This document shows positions 43,901 through 54,359 of a stretch of DNA of 64,000 nucleotides, in pieces. Each line of letters begins with the position of its first letter. The stretch's first letter is position 1. Made by a program: the position numbers and the translations under genes. The stretch is from Mytilus californianus (lineage: Eukaryota > Mollusca > Bivalvia > Mytilida > Mytilidae): positions 88,913,285-88,977,284 of the forward strand of contig NW_026262734.1 in NCBI RefSeq assembly GCF_021869535.1, in the 5' to 3' direction. The notes below the pieces were generated by a model. That model saw nothing but the letters and a program-made list of their open reading frames with translations. It was not told the origin of the DNA and made no database searches.

Positions 43901-46555
43901 ATGAAGACAAACAATATTTTAGAGACTGTCAGGTGCAATGTCCATCTTCAAAATTTATTATACACTTGTATACAACAAAGCAAAACAAATCTCTTCATTT
44001 GTAGTCACCACAAATGGCATCAGTTTCAATCATATCGCATACAATCTACAAAAAATAAGTGCAATAAAAATACGAATTCTACGTACATAAAGCACAATAT
44101 TGTTCTCAAGATAAATATTTCTGTACACAAGTAGTAAAAGATTGTAATGATAAGTAGTATTTGTTTTTTTAGGAGAGAAAGAGACGAAAAAAGAAAGAAG
44201 CTTATGGATCCTATATATGATCTTAAAAACTACGTGGAAAAAACGAAAGATGCCCATAGTCCAGAGAGGGTATTTTTTGTTTTTATTTACATTTTATAGC
44301 TTTAAGGATGTACTTATGTGAAATTTAAGAAATGAAGAATTTAAAATTGATACTATAAGTTGAAAGAGCATTATTAAAGGAAAAAAATAAACTAAAAATA
44401 TTGATAGGTTATGGTGCTCCTTTTCGAGATATTTGAGTTTTTAAAAATGGCGAGAAAAGGCTGACTTGGACTTTTAACTTATATTTGCATTGGTATTATT
44501 TGGGCCTCAAATTGAAAGAAAAGAAATCTAGAATCTGCTTAAATTTTGGTAAATGACCTTTTATGAGCTATTGAAGTCTTATATGAAAAGAAAAATGGGT
44601 GTTATGAGGCAAAATATTTTACCCTGTACCGTAGGAAAAAAAAACAAGGAGTCCGAACATCTGACACGAATTCCTAAACCTCACCTAAGTACATCCTTAA
44701 TGGTGAAAGTCCAAGAGACAACAACCCAACCAAAGAGCAGACAACAGCCGAAGGCCACCAATGAGTCTTCAACGCAGTGAGAAAATCAAGCACCAGGAGT
44801 TGGTCCTCAGCTGGCCCCTACTAGTTCAGTGAAAATGGACGTCACACTAAACTCCAAAACATATAAATGAACTAAAATTAAAAAACATACAAGACTAACA
44901 AAGGCCAGAGGCTCCTGACTTGGGACAGGCACAAAAATGCGGCGGGGTAAAACATGTTTTGTGAGATCTCAACCCTCCCCCTATACCTCTAGCCAATGTA
45001 GAATAAAGAAACACATAGCAATATGCACAGTAAAACTCAGTTTAAAAGAAGTCTGAGTCCGATGTCGGAATAGTTAACAAAATAAACTAAGTAAAATGAC
45101 AATGATACATAAATGAACAAAAGACTACAAGCAGTTACTGACATGCCAGCTCCAGACCACAATTAAACTGATTGAAAGATTATGTCTTCATCATATGAAA
45201 ATCAAGCACAATCCCTCCCGTTAGGGGTTGAGTATCATACCATCATAAAATATATGAGAAGAACATAACCCGTATCATAACAACAACTGGTTTTAGAATA
45301 AATGTGTTTATTTCTGGTGCAAAGACCCTATGAGTGAATCAATATTAATACCAAAATATGCAATCTGTAATGACCTGACAACAGTATCGTAATTATATCC
45401 TTTCAATATGTCTTCCTGCAGACTTTTTTACCTTGTGAACTAATGTGTTTAAGATTTGGCTCAGTATGTTAGTTAAGTTCTAACAAAGCAGAGTTTATAT
45501 TGATATCACATTACCATCTACTCCCAAAATGAATGTAATACTTCTCACTGGACATTTAACCTCAATTCATTCAAGCATCATAATATGACAAATGTTACAC
45601 ATTAAAGTAAGGAATTTATTACAATATTTACTTTTCTAACTCAGTATTAAAATGTTAGTATTCATTAGGGACATGCATTAGTTTTGTAAATTATAAATTG
45701 AATATTGATGTGAATAACTTTGGTTTTAATATTTGAACTGATTTAAAAATTTAGATGAATTCACAAATGTAATAAAATTAACCAATAATATGTGACAGGA
45801 TTGCTTCCCTTTAATAGTAGACACTTAACCAGCCGTTAGCAGTTGAGCTAGGAAAGTACTTATTTTGCTCACTCTGTAAGAGTGCTGACTTGTTACACAG
45901 AGGTCCCGGGTTCAAGTCCAAGAGGAGACAATGTGATTTCCTGATAAGAATTATGCTCTCTGGTTACAAATATATAAATTCTCTTTCCAAAAACTGATGG
46001 TGTAACTAAGGTGTTTCAACTCCCTCAGGCAAAGTTGACCTTAGAATGATTTGGCTATTTTTAAGGTATTTTTTTTGTCATATAGCTCTTCAACTGTTTC
46101 AGTTCTTATACTTCCTCGGCTTTCAGATATTCGGCTTTGAGCGTTCCTGATGAAGGTAAATCCAGAAAAGTGTTTTGGACGCATGAAATTATTTAACATG
46201 TTGTTTTCATTTTTTAACCCTTAAAAACTAGTTGCATCTATAGTATTGAGTAATTGTGCAATATTTTTTTTAGCATAAACATAAGCATAAACACAAGGAA
46301 AAGAAGAAACATAAACACAAAAGTAAAGATAAAGACCGACCTCAGACTACATCCTCTAGTAAAACAATAGAACAGTTGAGAGCAGAGAGGTTGAGAAGGG
46401 AGTCAGACGAGAAAAAAAAGACTTCAGAATTAATGGCCAAATTGAGGGGGGAATCTGTTCCTGATAAATCTGACCATGTTGAATTGAATGAAAGAAGGAG
46501 AGGCTACAATTCTCAGTATAATCCAGACTTTGTTAGGAGACCAAAAGACAGATGA
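31930..46555 (+). CDS. LENG1: LENG1, leukocyte receptor cluster member 1 homologue (7 coding exons, 291 aa)
   Basis: Coding exons are 31930-31952, 34583-34682, 40709-40906, 41809-41920, 43012-43075, 44173-44269 and 46274-46555. All introns are GT-AG with matching phases and sum to 876 nt. The N-terminus [16 protein letters not shown] then [18 protein letters not shown] is the Cir_N-type domain of LENG1 (human begins MNILPKKSWHVRNKDN). Other diagnostic blocks are GILTYLGQS (133-141), PWYLSKK (148-154), [11 protein letters not shown] (231-241) and [16 protein letters not shown] (273-288). Human LENG1 is 264 residues; this one is longer mainly through a Lys/His-rich run ([16 protein letters not shown], 199-214). 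The protein is highly charged, with no membrane segment. From family knowledge it is a nuclear protein linked with the spliceosome; its exact role is poorly defined. ATG has A at -3, and AATAAA follows at 46651-46656. Confidence 0.95.
31953..34032. other. LENG1 intron 1, mostly without recognisable features
   Basis: AT-rich, with a family B fragment inverted at 33590-33645. A minus-strand 63-codon frame at 33302-33111 ([25 protein letters not shown]) has protein-like composition, but I recognise no family and see no supporting splice context. Confidence 0.45.
34033..34228. mobile_element. Foldback element M2 with 5-bp flank
   Basis: Ends are CAGTCAAGGGTACTACTTGT and TTGTACCCCTGACTG, flanked by AATAG and AATAA (4 of 5 matching). 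The interior is rich in ACTTATA/TATAAGT palindromic repeats. It is the shortest family member (196 bp). Confidence 0.8.
34583..34682 (+). CDS. LENG1: LENG1 coding exon 2
   Basis: The acceptor is TTTCTGTAG and the donor GTGAGC. Completes Ser8 and encodes [20 protein letters not shown] through KIALA (to residue 41), the bulk of the Cir_N-like region. Confidence 0.93.
35167..35246. repeat. 80-nt hairpin in LENG1 intron 2
   Basis: AGATGTCCTTTGTGTG pairs with CACAAAAGACATCT (one bulge), and GTCTCATTGATG pairs with CATCAATGAGAC across a 7-nt loop, CTTTAAA. Its size and shape resemble a small-RNA precursor, but nothing proves processing. Confidence 0.55.
35318..36666. mobile_element. Foldback element M3 with 5-bp target duplication, carrying a nested repeat
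   Basis: Ends are CAGTCAGGGGTACTACTTGT and TGTAGTACCCCTGACTG. CAAGT flanks both sides (35313-35317 and 36667-36671). A copy of family H (35487-36146) is inserted in it. Confidence 0.88.
35487..36146 (+). repeat. Interspersed repeat family H, copy 1
   Basis: It starts TCGAGCCTTCGACTTTAGTC and AAGCGAGACATAGCG, followed by about three 170-bp units with ACTATCCTGGATT and GGACAGAAGCTTGTTTATGA. It ends TGAGCCTGCGATTAACAGC and TGCAGAACCCTTACGAATTT. A second copy at 54690-57150 is split by element G. Confidence 0.8.
36776..37797 (+). mobile_element. Hairpin-ended element D, copy 2
   Basis: The 5' hairpin AGCTCACCTGGCCCAAAGGG then CCAAGTGAGCT and the 3' hairpin AGGCTCTTGAGAGCCT followed by CTAG are both visible. 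Two internal units share CCATGGCTAAAAATAGAA-like and GTTGTTGGGTTGCTGCCCCT cores. It is flanked on both sides by TTA microsatellite. It lies in LENG1 intron 2. The frames here are repeat shadows. Confidence 0.88.
38177..38461. mobile_element. Foldback element with G-rich arms
   Basis: GGGAGCTACCATTTGATTTT, TATGGGG and GGCTAGGATGAAA at the left are matched by the reverse complement at the right (CATCCTAGCCCCCCAT, AAAAATCAAATGGCAGCTCCC). Between them are about five short units ending GGCAGGA. It interrupts an E3-type foldback (TTTCGTGGGTAA before, GAAAGGTGAAC after), with a possible 3-bp TAA/GAA duplication. A partial copy is at 57745-57800. Confidence 0.8.
38930..39262 (+). repeat. Interspersed repeat family A
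   Basis: GGGGAATGTGTCAAAGAGAC, AACAACCCGACC, GGCTCCTGACTTGGGACAGG and ATGCGGCGGGGTTAAACATG define this widely dispersed repeat. Confidence 0.88.
39357..40387 (+). mobile_element. Hairpin-ended element D, copy 3
   Basis: Close to copy 2 in length and sequence, with the same hairpin at each end and a CTAG terminus followed by TT. It lies in LENG1 intron 2, about 300 bp before exon 3. Confidence 0.88.
40709..40906 (+). CDS. LENG1: LENG1 coding exon 3
   Basis: Residues 42-107, phase 0 at both ends: [16 protein letters not shown], an acidic Ser/Thr segment ([20 protein letters not shown]), then [13 protein letters not shown], equivalent to the VDLFRELLEEG region of human LENG1. The acceptor is AATTTTAG and the donor GTAAAA. 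Confidence 0.93.
41346..41625 (+). repeat. Interspersed element G, copy 2 (5' part only)
   Basis: ATGCCCCCGCCGAAGCGGAG, GGGGCATTAAGTTTTACCCT and one and a half internal units, then loss of similarity. It lies in LENG1 intron 3. Confidence 0.85.
41809..41920 (+). CDS. LENG1: LENG1 coding exon 4
   Basis: Residues 108-144 plus one base: a Lys/Glu coiled stretch and the conserved [12 protein letters not shown]. The acceptor is ACCTGTCAG and the donor GTAGTA. Confidence 0.93.
43012..43075 (+). CDS. LENG1: LENG1 coding exon 5
   Basis: Encodes [20 protein letters not shown] and two bases of Arg166. The acceptor is CTGTTTTCAG and the donor GTGAGG. Confidence 0.92.
43655..43885. repeat. Short-period tandem repeat
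   Basis: TGTCAAATATGTATGTGT, AAAATATGTGAATGACAAAA and derivatives recur with unit steps of about 15 to 60 bp. Because steps are multiples of three, frames run open on both strands ([12 protein letters not shown]-type repeats on the minus strand). I judge these non-coding. It lies in LENG1 intron 5. Confidence 0.85.
44173..44269 (+). CDS. LENG1: LENG1 coding exon 6
   Basis: Completes Arg166 and encodes [20 protein letters not shown] through HSPER (to residue 198), matching the LDPLREMQKHL region of human LENG1. Acceptor TTTTTTTAG, donor GTATTT. Confidence 0.92.
44306..44696. mobile_element. TTAA-flanked foldback element T2, uninterrupted
   Basis: GGATGTACTTATGTGA at the left and TCACCTAAGTACATCC at the right match as inverted repeats at 15 of 16 positions. 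TTAA flanks both sides (44302-44305 and 44697-44700). It starts 36 bp after LENG1 exon 6. Confidence 0.85.
44705..45270 (+). repeat. Interspersed repeat family A, longer copy
   Basis: CAAGAGACAACAACCCAACC, GGCTCCTGACTTGGGACAGG and the downstream GTCCGATGTCGGAATAGTTA, CCTCCCGTTAGGGGTTGAGT are present. It directly adjoins element T2. Confidence 0.8.
45855..46215 (+). repeat. tRNA-Thr-like SINE in LENG1 intron 6
   Basis: TTGCTCACTCTGTAAGAGTG (A box region), CTGACTTGTTACACAG (anticodon arm with TGT) and GAGGTCCCGGGTTCAAGTCC (B box) read like a decayed tRNA-Thr. The tail GATTTGGCTATTTTTAAGG, TTCGGCTTTGAGCGTTCCTG and GATGAAGGTAAATCCAGAAA follows, ending 58 bp before the last LENG1 exon. Confidence 0.7.
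46274..46555 (+). CDS. LENG1: LENG1 last coding exon
   Basis: The acceptor is TTTTTTTAG. Residues 199-291 run from the HKHK-rich run, through [11 protein letters not shown] and [13 protein letters not shown], to [16 protein letters not shown]; stop TGA 46553-46555. Confidence 0.95.
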   Translation, partial: HKHKHKHKEKKKHKHKSKDKDRPQTTSSSKTIEQLRAERLRRESDEKKKTSELMAKLRGESVPDKSDHVELNERRRGYNSQYNPDFVRRPKDR

Positions 46556-46650
46556 TTTGAATTACCTGATTTGTGGAATCGTTGTAGAACTTTTAGGTTT
46601 TTCTTTCAAGTTAGTTTGTCCAGTGATTACCTGTCTTTCTATTTTATGTC

Positions 46651-46656
46651 AATAAA
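46651..46656 (+). terminator. LENG1: LENG1 poly(A) signal
   Basis: AATAAA about 96 bp after the stop codon, the first canonical signal downstream. Confidence 0.75.
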
Positions 46657-48716
46657 TATTTTTAAGACATAAAATATTTTTGCAAAGTTTATGCAGTGAT
46701 TTTGAAACTCTTTCTACAACTAAAAGTTGTTTGTTCCAATTATTTATTATTGAGTTAGAGCTATCAGAAAATATTACTAGTTTATTGTTTATATATGAAA
46801 ATATACTAGTGAATTAATAAGATGTTAACAATGTTCCGTTGAAATCCAGGGAGAGTTATCTCCTCCTCACTATTGCTAGTTTACAAACTAGGTAAACAAA
46901 TGTCACAAGGTAACAACATGTTTAATGCAGATTATTGGCGTTAGCACTCATACCACATCTTCTTATTTCTATATATAAAAAAAACTTTGAACATTTTTAA
47001 AATGCCACTTTTTATTTAGATGAGATTCCTGTGAAATCATGTGGTTTACATTATGTATGGTCACTTGATAGTTTAAAATGTGTTAAGGATGTTCGCTCCT
47101 CTTTTTTTGGAAATTTTGCTATAGCTTGCTATAGCTACTTTCCTAAGGCGTCGGCCTCAAACTTCCGGTGACAGACTATCGCAAATGTTCTGCTCCAAGA
47201 TAATGTAGTACTAGTGTTTGAATTCTGATTCTAGGAAGAAGCTTTTGAAATTTTGAGTTTCTACTCTTTTGAAAAGATTACAGCTTGAATAAAACAGGAA
47301 TGAATGTTCACCGACAATTCAGATGAATTTAACTTCATTTTGAAAATGAGTATCACATACACTACTTCGCGGATCTGCCATGCGCTGAAGAGAAAATCAG
47401 AAGAAATCTACGCGTGACAGCGTTTCATTCATGAATATTTCATGAATGAAAATTTTCCTGCGCTGTTTTTACTACGTACGATATTTACAAATGTTTATTA
47501 TTGAATAAGTAAATGCCCGAGTGTATTGAAAGAATCCGGTATGATTGACTGAAATGCGAGAACAAGTTGATATTTTGACCAAGCCGTCGGATAATTGACA
47601 AGTGATAATGGTTTGATTTAACAATACAAAAAAATATTCGATAATTATATGGCTAATGTGTCACGCCAAGGATGAGTAAAGGTAAATACCGGCATTGTTT
47701 TTGTCAAAACATCGTTAGGAAGGTTTTGATGCCAAAAATCATTTGAAAACTTTTAATTCCGTTATTTAAATACTAGCTGTTTCACATTCCAATGTGAATA
47801 TAAGGACCTTCACTCGTTCAGTATGCTCAAGTGGATCAAACTGACCCAAGAAAAACATTGACTCAACCACAATTCGTATCAACTATCATAGCCTCCACAT
47901 CAGTGTTACGATTAACAACTACCTTCGTACACAAATTGTTACAAGGATAAGGCTTGTATTAAAAGCAACCGAGTCAGCAGAATATTCATGCTCAGTGTAT
48001 CAAGACAAGTATTGTAGAAATTATTAACATGATTAAATAACATTTGTCCATGTAGAGACTGAAGAACATTTTTGATATCTTGTGATTAATATAAAGATAT
48101 AAGGCAAACTTTTTTCAATCTTATGGTTTAGATTTAAAAGATTCACATAATAATTTTTTTTCAGTTTCTAAACTTTTAAATCCACAAAATATTACTGAAT
48201 GTAATTATTTATAAAAATTTATTAGAGATGCATTAGAAATAAGAAACAATTCTTAAAAATATAGGTACAATTGTATTATTTTATATATATATATATATAT
48301 ATTACATGTGAAACTTTGAAATGTTGTTTTGTATATTATCATATGATTTGTAATGGAGAACACTAATGTATTATTAGTTATCTTAATAAAGAATCTGAAT
48401 CTGAATCATGTACTAGCAAAATGACTTTCTTAGTGCTTAACAATGCAGTGGCGGATCCAGAACTTTTTATCCTCACACTTTATTCCTGGGGCAGTATGAT
48501 TCTTTAAGATTGACCTATAATTAACAATGTGTCATCCAAACACAGAGGCAATGATTACTAGTATATCAAATGAATGGCTTAAAGCCAAAAATCTCAAATG
48601 TTATTGCCTAAATGCTAAATTTCACAGCAGCAACTAAAATGTGTTACAGGGTTATAAGCACCTCTATGAATCTAGTGTATATAAACTTTTTATTCCTGTG
48701 GTCATACTGCTATTAT
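46657..48716. other. Non-genic stretch after LENG1
   Basis: Contains a family B fragment (46938-46975), a truncated T-type end (TTAAGGATGTTCGCT at about 47092) and a (TA)n microsatellite at about 48282-48301. No exon is supported. Confidence 0.5.
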
Positions 48717-49239
48717 TATGCCCCCATCGTATTGAGTTTTATCCTTGTTCTTTTGTAAGTATGTACGTCCCTTACTTGTATGTACGTCCGTAAATCCCAA
48801 AATTGGTTTCTGTTCTCTTACTTGAGTTTGCCTGAACCAAATTGTACGAAACTTATACGCAATGCTTATTACCACAAAACACAAGTCAAGTTTGAATTTT
48901 GGTGGCGTCACTTTTACCATTCTAGAGTTATATGCTCCTTTACAAATAGAAAAGTTGCTGGAATTTTTTGTTGCTGTTCTCTAACCTTAGTTTGTCTAAA
49001 CCAAATGTTATGAAACTTACACACAATACTCATTACCACAAAACACTGATCAAATTTGAATTTTGGTGGCGTCAGTTATACCGTTCTAGAGTTATGCCCC
49101 TTTACAAATGTAAAAATTGCTGAATTTTTTCGTTTCTGTAACTTACTTTAGTTCACTCAACCAAATGTTATGAAACTTATACACAATACTTTTAACCATA
49201 AAACCAAGATCAAGTTTGAATTTAGGTGGAGTCATTTTT

Positions 49240-50484
49240 AGATCACCTGGCCCAAAGGGCCAAGTGAGCTTTTCTCATCACTTGGTGTCCGTCGTCTTAA
49301 CTTTTACAAAAATCTTCTCCTCTAAAACTACTAAGCCAAATTTAACCAAATTTGGCCACAATCATCACTAGGGTATTTATTTTAAAAAATGTGTCCGATG
49401 ACCCGGTCCGCCAACCAACATGGCCGACATGGCTAAAAATAGAACATAGGGGTAAAATGCAGTTTTTGGCTTATATCTCTGAAACCAAAGCATTTATAGC
49501 AAATCTGACAAGGAGGTTAAATTGTGTATCAGGTCAATTTCTATCTGCCCTGAAATTTTCAGACGAACCGGACAACCTGTTGATGGGTTGCTACCCCTGA
49601 ATTGGTTATTTTAAGGAAATTTTGCAGTTTTTGGTTATCTTGAATATTATTATAGATAGAGATAAACTGTAAACAGCAATAATGTTCAGAAAAGTAAGAT
49701 CTACACTCATTAATAAGTCAACATGAATAAAATTGTCAGTTGACCCCTTAAGGAGTTCTTGCCCTCTATAGTCAATTTTTTAACAATTTTTCGTAAATTT
49801 TTGTAATCTTTTACAAAAATCTTCTCCCCTGAAACTGCTGAGACAAATTTATCTAAACTTGGCCACAATCATCATTAGGGTTTATAGTTTCAAAAACAAA
49901 TCAAGATGGCCGACATTGCTAAAAATAGTACATAAGGGTAAAATGCAGTTTTTGGCTTATATCTCTGAAACCAAAGCATTTAGAGCAATTTGACATGGGG
50001 TTAATCAGGTTGAGATCTATCTGCACTGAAATTTTCAGATGAATCAGGCAACCCGTTGTTGGGTTGCTGCCCCTGAATTGGTAATTTTAAGGAAATTTTG
50101 CTGTTTTTGGTTATTATCATTATCATTATAGATAGAGATAAACTGAAAACAGCAATAATGTACAGCAAAGTAAGATCTACAAATAGGTCTGCATGACCAA
50201 AAAAGTCAATTGACCCCTTTAGAAGTTATTGCCCTTTATAGTCAATTTTTAACAATTTTCATAAATTTTGTAAATCTTTGTAAATTTTTACAAAATATTT
50301 TCCTCTGAAACTGAAAGTTCATTATAGATAGAGACAATTGTAAGCAGCAATAATGTTCAGTAAAGTAAGATCTACAAACATATCACCATCACCAAAACAC
50401 AATTTTGTCATGAATCCATCTGTGTCCTTTGTTTAATATGCACATAGACCTAGGAGAGCGACACAGGCTCTTTAGAGCCTCTAG
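49240..50484 (+). mobile_element. Hairpin-ended element D, copy 4
   Basis: Starts GATCACCTGGCCCAAAGGGC then CAAGTGAGCT, and ends GGCTCTTTAGAGCCTCTAG. It carries two and a half internal units and is inserted in element G copy 3. Confidence 0.82.
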
Positions 50485-50671
50485 TTACTTTCTTAAATCT
50501 TTTTTATTATTGGCTAATTTGCTAATTGGTAATTACGCTCGGTGACAGCTTTAATGGTTTTATGACAACTAATGACAGGTAATAAAAAGTAATTACAGTA
50601 GATGTAAAGTGATTAAGTAGATTAATGGCACACGACCATTACTCTTATTGTTATTATATATTGATATAAGG

Positions 50672-50755
50672 TTACAAAACGTCTCAGGTACGAAACGACC
50701 TAGTTAAGTTACGAATCGACTAGTTACCAAACGACCAGGTTACGAAACGACCTGC
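50672..50755. repeat. Short repeat of ACGAAACGACC
   Basis: GTACGAAACGACC, TTACGAATCGACTAG, TTACCAAACGACCAGG and TTACGAAACGACCTG follow each other at about 17-bp steps, between the D and G elements. It is GC-richer than its surroundings. Confidence 0.65.
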
Positions 50756-51619
50756 GCCCAGTTACTGCTCTAGAGTTGTGCCCCGTTACAAATGGAAAAA
50801 ATACCGATTTTTTCGATTCCGTTCTTGAACTCAAGTTTTCCTCAACTTAATGTGAAGAATGTATACACAATGCTTATTACCCCAAAACTCAGATCAAGTA
50901 CAAATTTTGGTTGCTTCACATTTACAGTTCTTGAGTTGTGACCCTAAATAACGTTAATGCTAGCGGGGGCATCATTTGTGTCATGGACACATTCGGCCCT
51001 ATTTATTGATCACAGCCTTCAATATAAATTCACTTTCATTACAGTTGTATTGATTTAAGTTAACTGTTTTATTTTTTTTTTAAATGTGGTATTTTTTGCA
51101 AATGAACCAATGCTATCCAAAAGAGTTTAAAGGAGGAAGATATATTAACAACTACAGGCCACCATACGGTCGTCAACAATGAGAAAAACTTGTACCATAT
51201 AAGTAAGCTATAAAAGGCCCTGATATGAAACATGTGGAACAATTCAAACAAGAAAACTTACGGGTTAATCAGTAACAAAACATTTTACTAAAAAAAAATA
51301 TGAAGGACTTAAACAAATAGAAAAATATTAAATTTACAGGCGATTGATGATGGCATGGGCACATAAAGAAATTAACAGAGCTTTCTGTATATTTGATTTA
51401 TTTAGATCTACAGTTTAAGTTAACGTTTGCAATAGAAAATATCAAAATTTTCTATGACAAACATATGAAAAAAAGTGATTTTGATAATTGCTGACGAGAC
51501 AAAGGTTAAGTTAAAAACACAAAAGCTGTGATTAAAAACATATTTGAAATAATACACCTCTATAACCTATTTGAAATAATACACATCTACAGTTGCAAAC
51601 TTTCCAGAGGTGCTATCCA

Positions 51620-52003
51620 GCACTTTGATTGAATTTTTGCCAGATATTCGGAATCCTCTGGTTTTATCCATGTAGTGCCATTAAAAAATTTTCCCATTAA
51701 CCCCTACTTTTCTTTCCATAATTTGAATACATTTAGTTTAAAATGACATCTTTGAAAATCTTATAAAATCCTTGTTATTTTTTCATCGTTTTTGAAAGAA
51801 AAAAGGTGCCAATGTTAAATGCATGAAAAATCTAGAGAGAATTATTTCCTGCCATATTTTCAATGGCTTATATCTCGAAAACAAGCACACGGACCCTTCA
51901 TTTTTTTTTTTTTTTTTTGCTTTTTTAATTTCTTTGTTTATATACTATCAATTCATAATAGTCTTTTAAAAAGCTTGTTATTTTGAAACAGAGTAGCGAA
52001 CAT
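51620..52003 (-). mobile_element. T-type foldback element T4, inverted, one end lost
   Basis: The reverse strand reads GGATGTTCGCTACTCTGTTT through ACCAGAGGATTCCG. It is the uninterrupted version of elements T1 and T3 and shows where their insertions lie. The far end diverges after GGCAAAAATTCAA. Confidence 0.75.
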
Positions 52004-53038
52004 CCTAAAGCTATAGTTATTTGTGATTTTTGTAATTTTGTTGTATTTTTGATTCTTTAAAAAAAAAAATTAATGCTTTGCTGTCATTGAAATTTTCCGT
52101 GGATTTTTTTAAAAAATGACATTGCAGATTTCTTGAAACAATGTTTGGCCCAGCAGGAAGTGTTGTTAGCAGCCCTGAGGTCACGGATTAAAGTGTTAAG
52201 ACAGCCTCATGTTTACATATTAAAGATATTTTCCATTGATTCATAGTATTTGATGACAGAGTTTTGTGCCTTTGGTCATTGTGTCTGTTATACCTTTAAC
52301 TATTACCAATTGATATATATATATATGTATGTTTTTGCATGCAGGGCTATCGATGATTTCCTTAAAACAAGTTTATGAATTTAGATATTGGTTAAAATAA
52401 ATAAAAATATGGACCAATTCAAGTACACCTTCTAGGGTGCGCTCGACTTTAGTGACTCAGCACAAGGTGTTTTGGAATTTAAAGGTTGTTTAGGACTTTT
52501 TGTAAACAATAAACCCTAGCTGATCATAGAAAAACAAGTGAGTAAACTATGTTTCAAATTTTATAACAAAAATCTCTGTATTAAAGTCTGTGGATTTTCT
52601 ACAAAATTCTTAATTTCATTTTAACCAAATTCCCCTTTTCTATTAAAAGCAATGAAACTATAAATAATTATGCTTTGCACGAAGTTTCCCCTCGGTATAT
52701 GTACAAAATGACCAATCTTTATTATTCATTATATATGCTGTTTTGATGCTATTGCAATTTGAAAAGTTCATAATTCACAGGCCACAAAAGGGGTCATAAA
52801 CCTTAATAACATATTTATGGTGAGTTCTCAAAAATCTGATAGAGTAAGCCCTTTCAAACTACTTATAAAATTTGTTCTAATGTTCTTCAGTTACACCAAT
52901 GTACCAGATTAAGGGGAAGATTAAGTGCTCACACACATGTTATACCCCACCATAATCTTTATATGCCTGCCCTAAGGGAGGAGCTTGTAGAAGTTGTAGT
53001 TCAGTGCTTGTTGGTTGTTTCTGTCTGTCATGAATATT

Positions 53039-53988
53039 TTTATACGACCGCAAAAAATTTGTATTCGTATATTGCTATTATGTCGTCGTCGTCTGAAGTC
53101 ATTTGGTTTCTGGACAATAACTTTAGTATAAGTGAATGGATCTCTATGAAATTAAACAAAAGGTTCAATAGCACAAAAGAAAGGTTGTGGTCCAATTTGT
53201 GGGTTGTGGCTTAGAGGCCAAATAGGGGCCAAAAACAAAGACTTTTCTAATACTGGCTAAGCTGGTTGTAACATAAATTATTTCTGATCTATATAAAGAA
53301 ACAACAAATACTGATATGGCAGGAGATACACACCAAACAGAGTGTGTAAATTATTATAATATTTAGTTTGTAAACAGATTTACTAGGTATTGCACAACAG
53401 CAAAGTATTGCACAACAGCAAGAAATCTTCCATTGAAAATAAATACAAATCTTTTAAACAATTTCAATGAAAATTAATTTAAAATCTTGAATTGTTTGAG
53501 GTTTTTACCATGTATTACTATATTGGATATTTGGACATTTTTAAATAGCTCTACATTGACGTCCAAATGGTCCAAAATTAGACTTTGTTTGATTTCATCA
53601 AAAACTGAATTCTTGTGGTTCTATATGATATGCTGAATCTAACTGTCCATTCAGATTTTAATTTTGGGCCTTGTTTTTAAATTAATTCATATCAAGGTCC
53701 AAAGGGTCCAAAATTAAACTTTGTTTGAATTCATGGTTTTTTTTTTATATGCTGAATCTAACCATTGAATAAGATTTTGGATATTGGACCATTAAGTAGA
53801 TTAAATATCCCATTTCAAATTTTTAAGTTATCTGACCACATTTATTCTGTGTCAGAAATCTATAATGTGTCAAATATTTAATCACTATCCAAAATCAGAG
53901 CTGTATCAAGCTTGAATATTGTGTCCATACTTGCCCCAACTGTTCGGAGTTTGACCTCTGCGGTCATATCCAACTGCTCCGCCTGTGT
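53039..53988 (-). mobile_element. Interspersed element E2, copy 3 (inverted)
   Basis: The right end, read in reverse, is CGGAGCAGTTGGATATGACC with GAACAGTTGGGGCAAGTATG. The left end is TATACGACCGCAAAAAATTT. It holds about two 131-bp units related to copy 1. Confidence 0.8.
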
Positions 53989-54359
53989 AATGTTATGAAC
54001 CAAAATTATTTTGTAAAAATATTTCCTTTCTCCATTTGAACTGTACACGTATACCTAACAACAAAATTATTTTCATTTACCTGTGTTTAAAGTAATTGCA
54101 AATGGCTGATATTTTTGTTCAAGCATATTGTTTTTCTTAAATTGTTTAACATTTCACAGCGGTACAACATGTTACTTTAATTATTCTTCCCTTAGTTTAT
54201 TTATTTTGTATTGACATTGTATCATAGATCAAATTTATTTGTTCAGTGTATGTTCACTGGTGTTAATATGTCTTTTGAATGAGTTAAGCCATTTCAATTA
54301 ATATTTTATAATGTGTCTTTTTATGTTGTGATGTTACACTATTGTTTCAGCTAAGGGTG

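Larger units (their letters stand above)
48717..50996 (+). mobile_element. Interspersed element G, copy 3, split by element D
   Basis: The G sequence runs from ATGCCCCCATCGTATTGAG to 49239, breaks within GGTGGAGTCATTTTT, resumes at about 50755 (CTCTAGAGTTGTGCCCCGTT) and ends near 50996 (GGGGGCATCATTTGTGTC). Element D copy 4 and about 270 bp of other sequence lie in the gap. Confidence 0.7.

Noticed and set aside
43655-43910. Thr/Leu/Tyr-rich repeat protein on the minus strand
   Set aside because: By-product of a short-period tandem repeat within LENG1 intron 5.
45855-45935. Functional tRNA-Thr gene
   Set aside because: The acceptor stem is not paired and the anticodon stem is weak, and a SINE tail follows; it is a tRNA-derived repeat.
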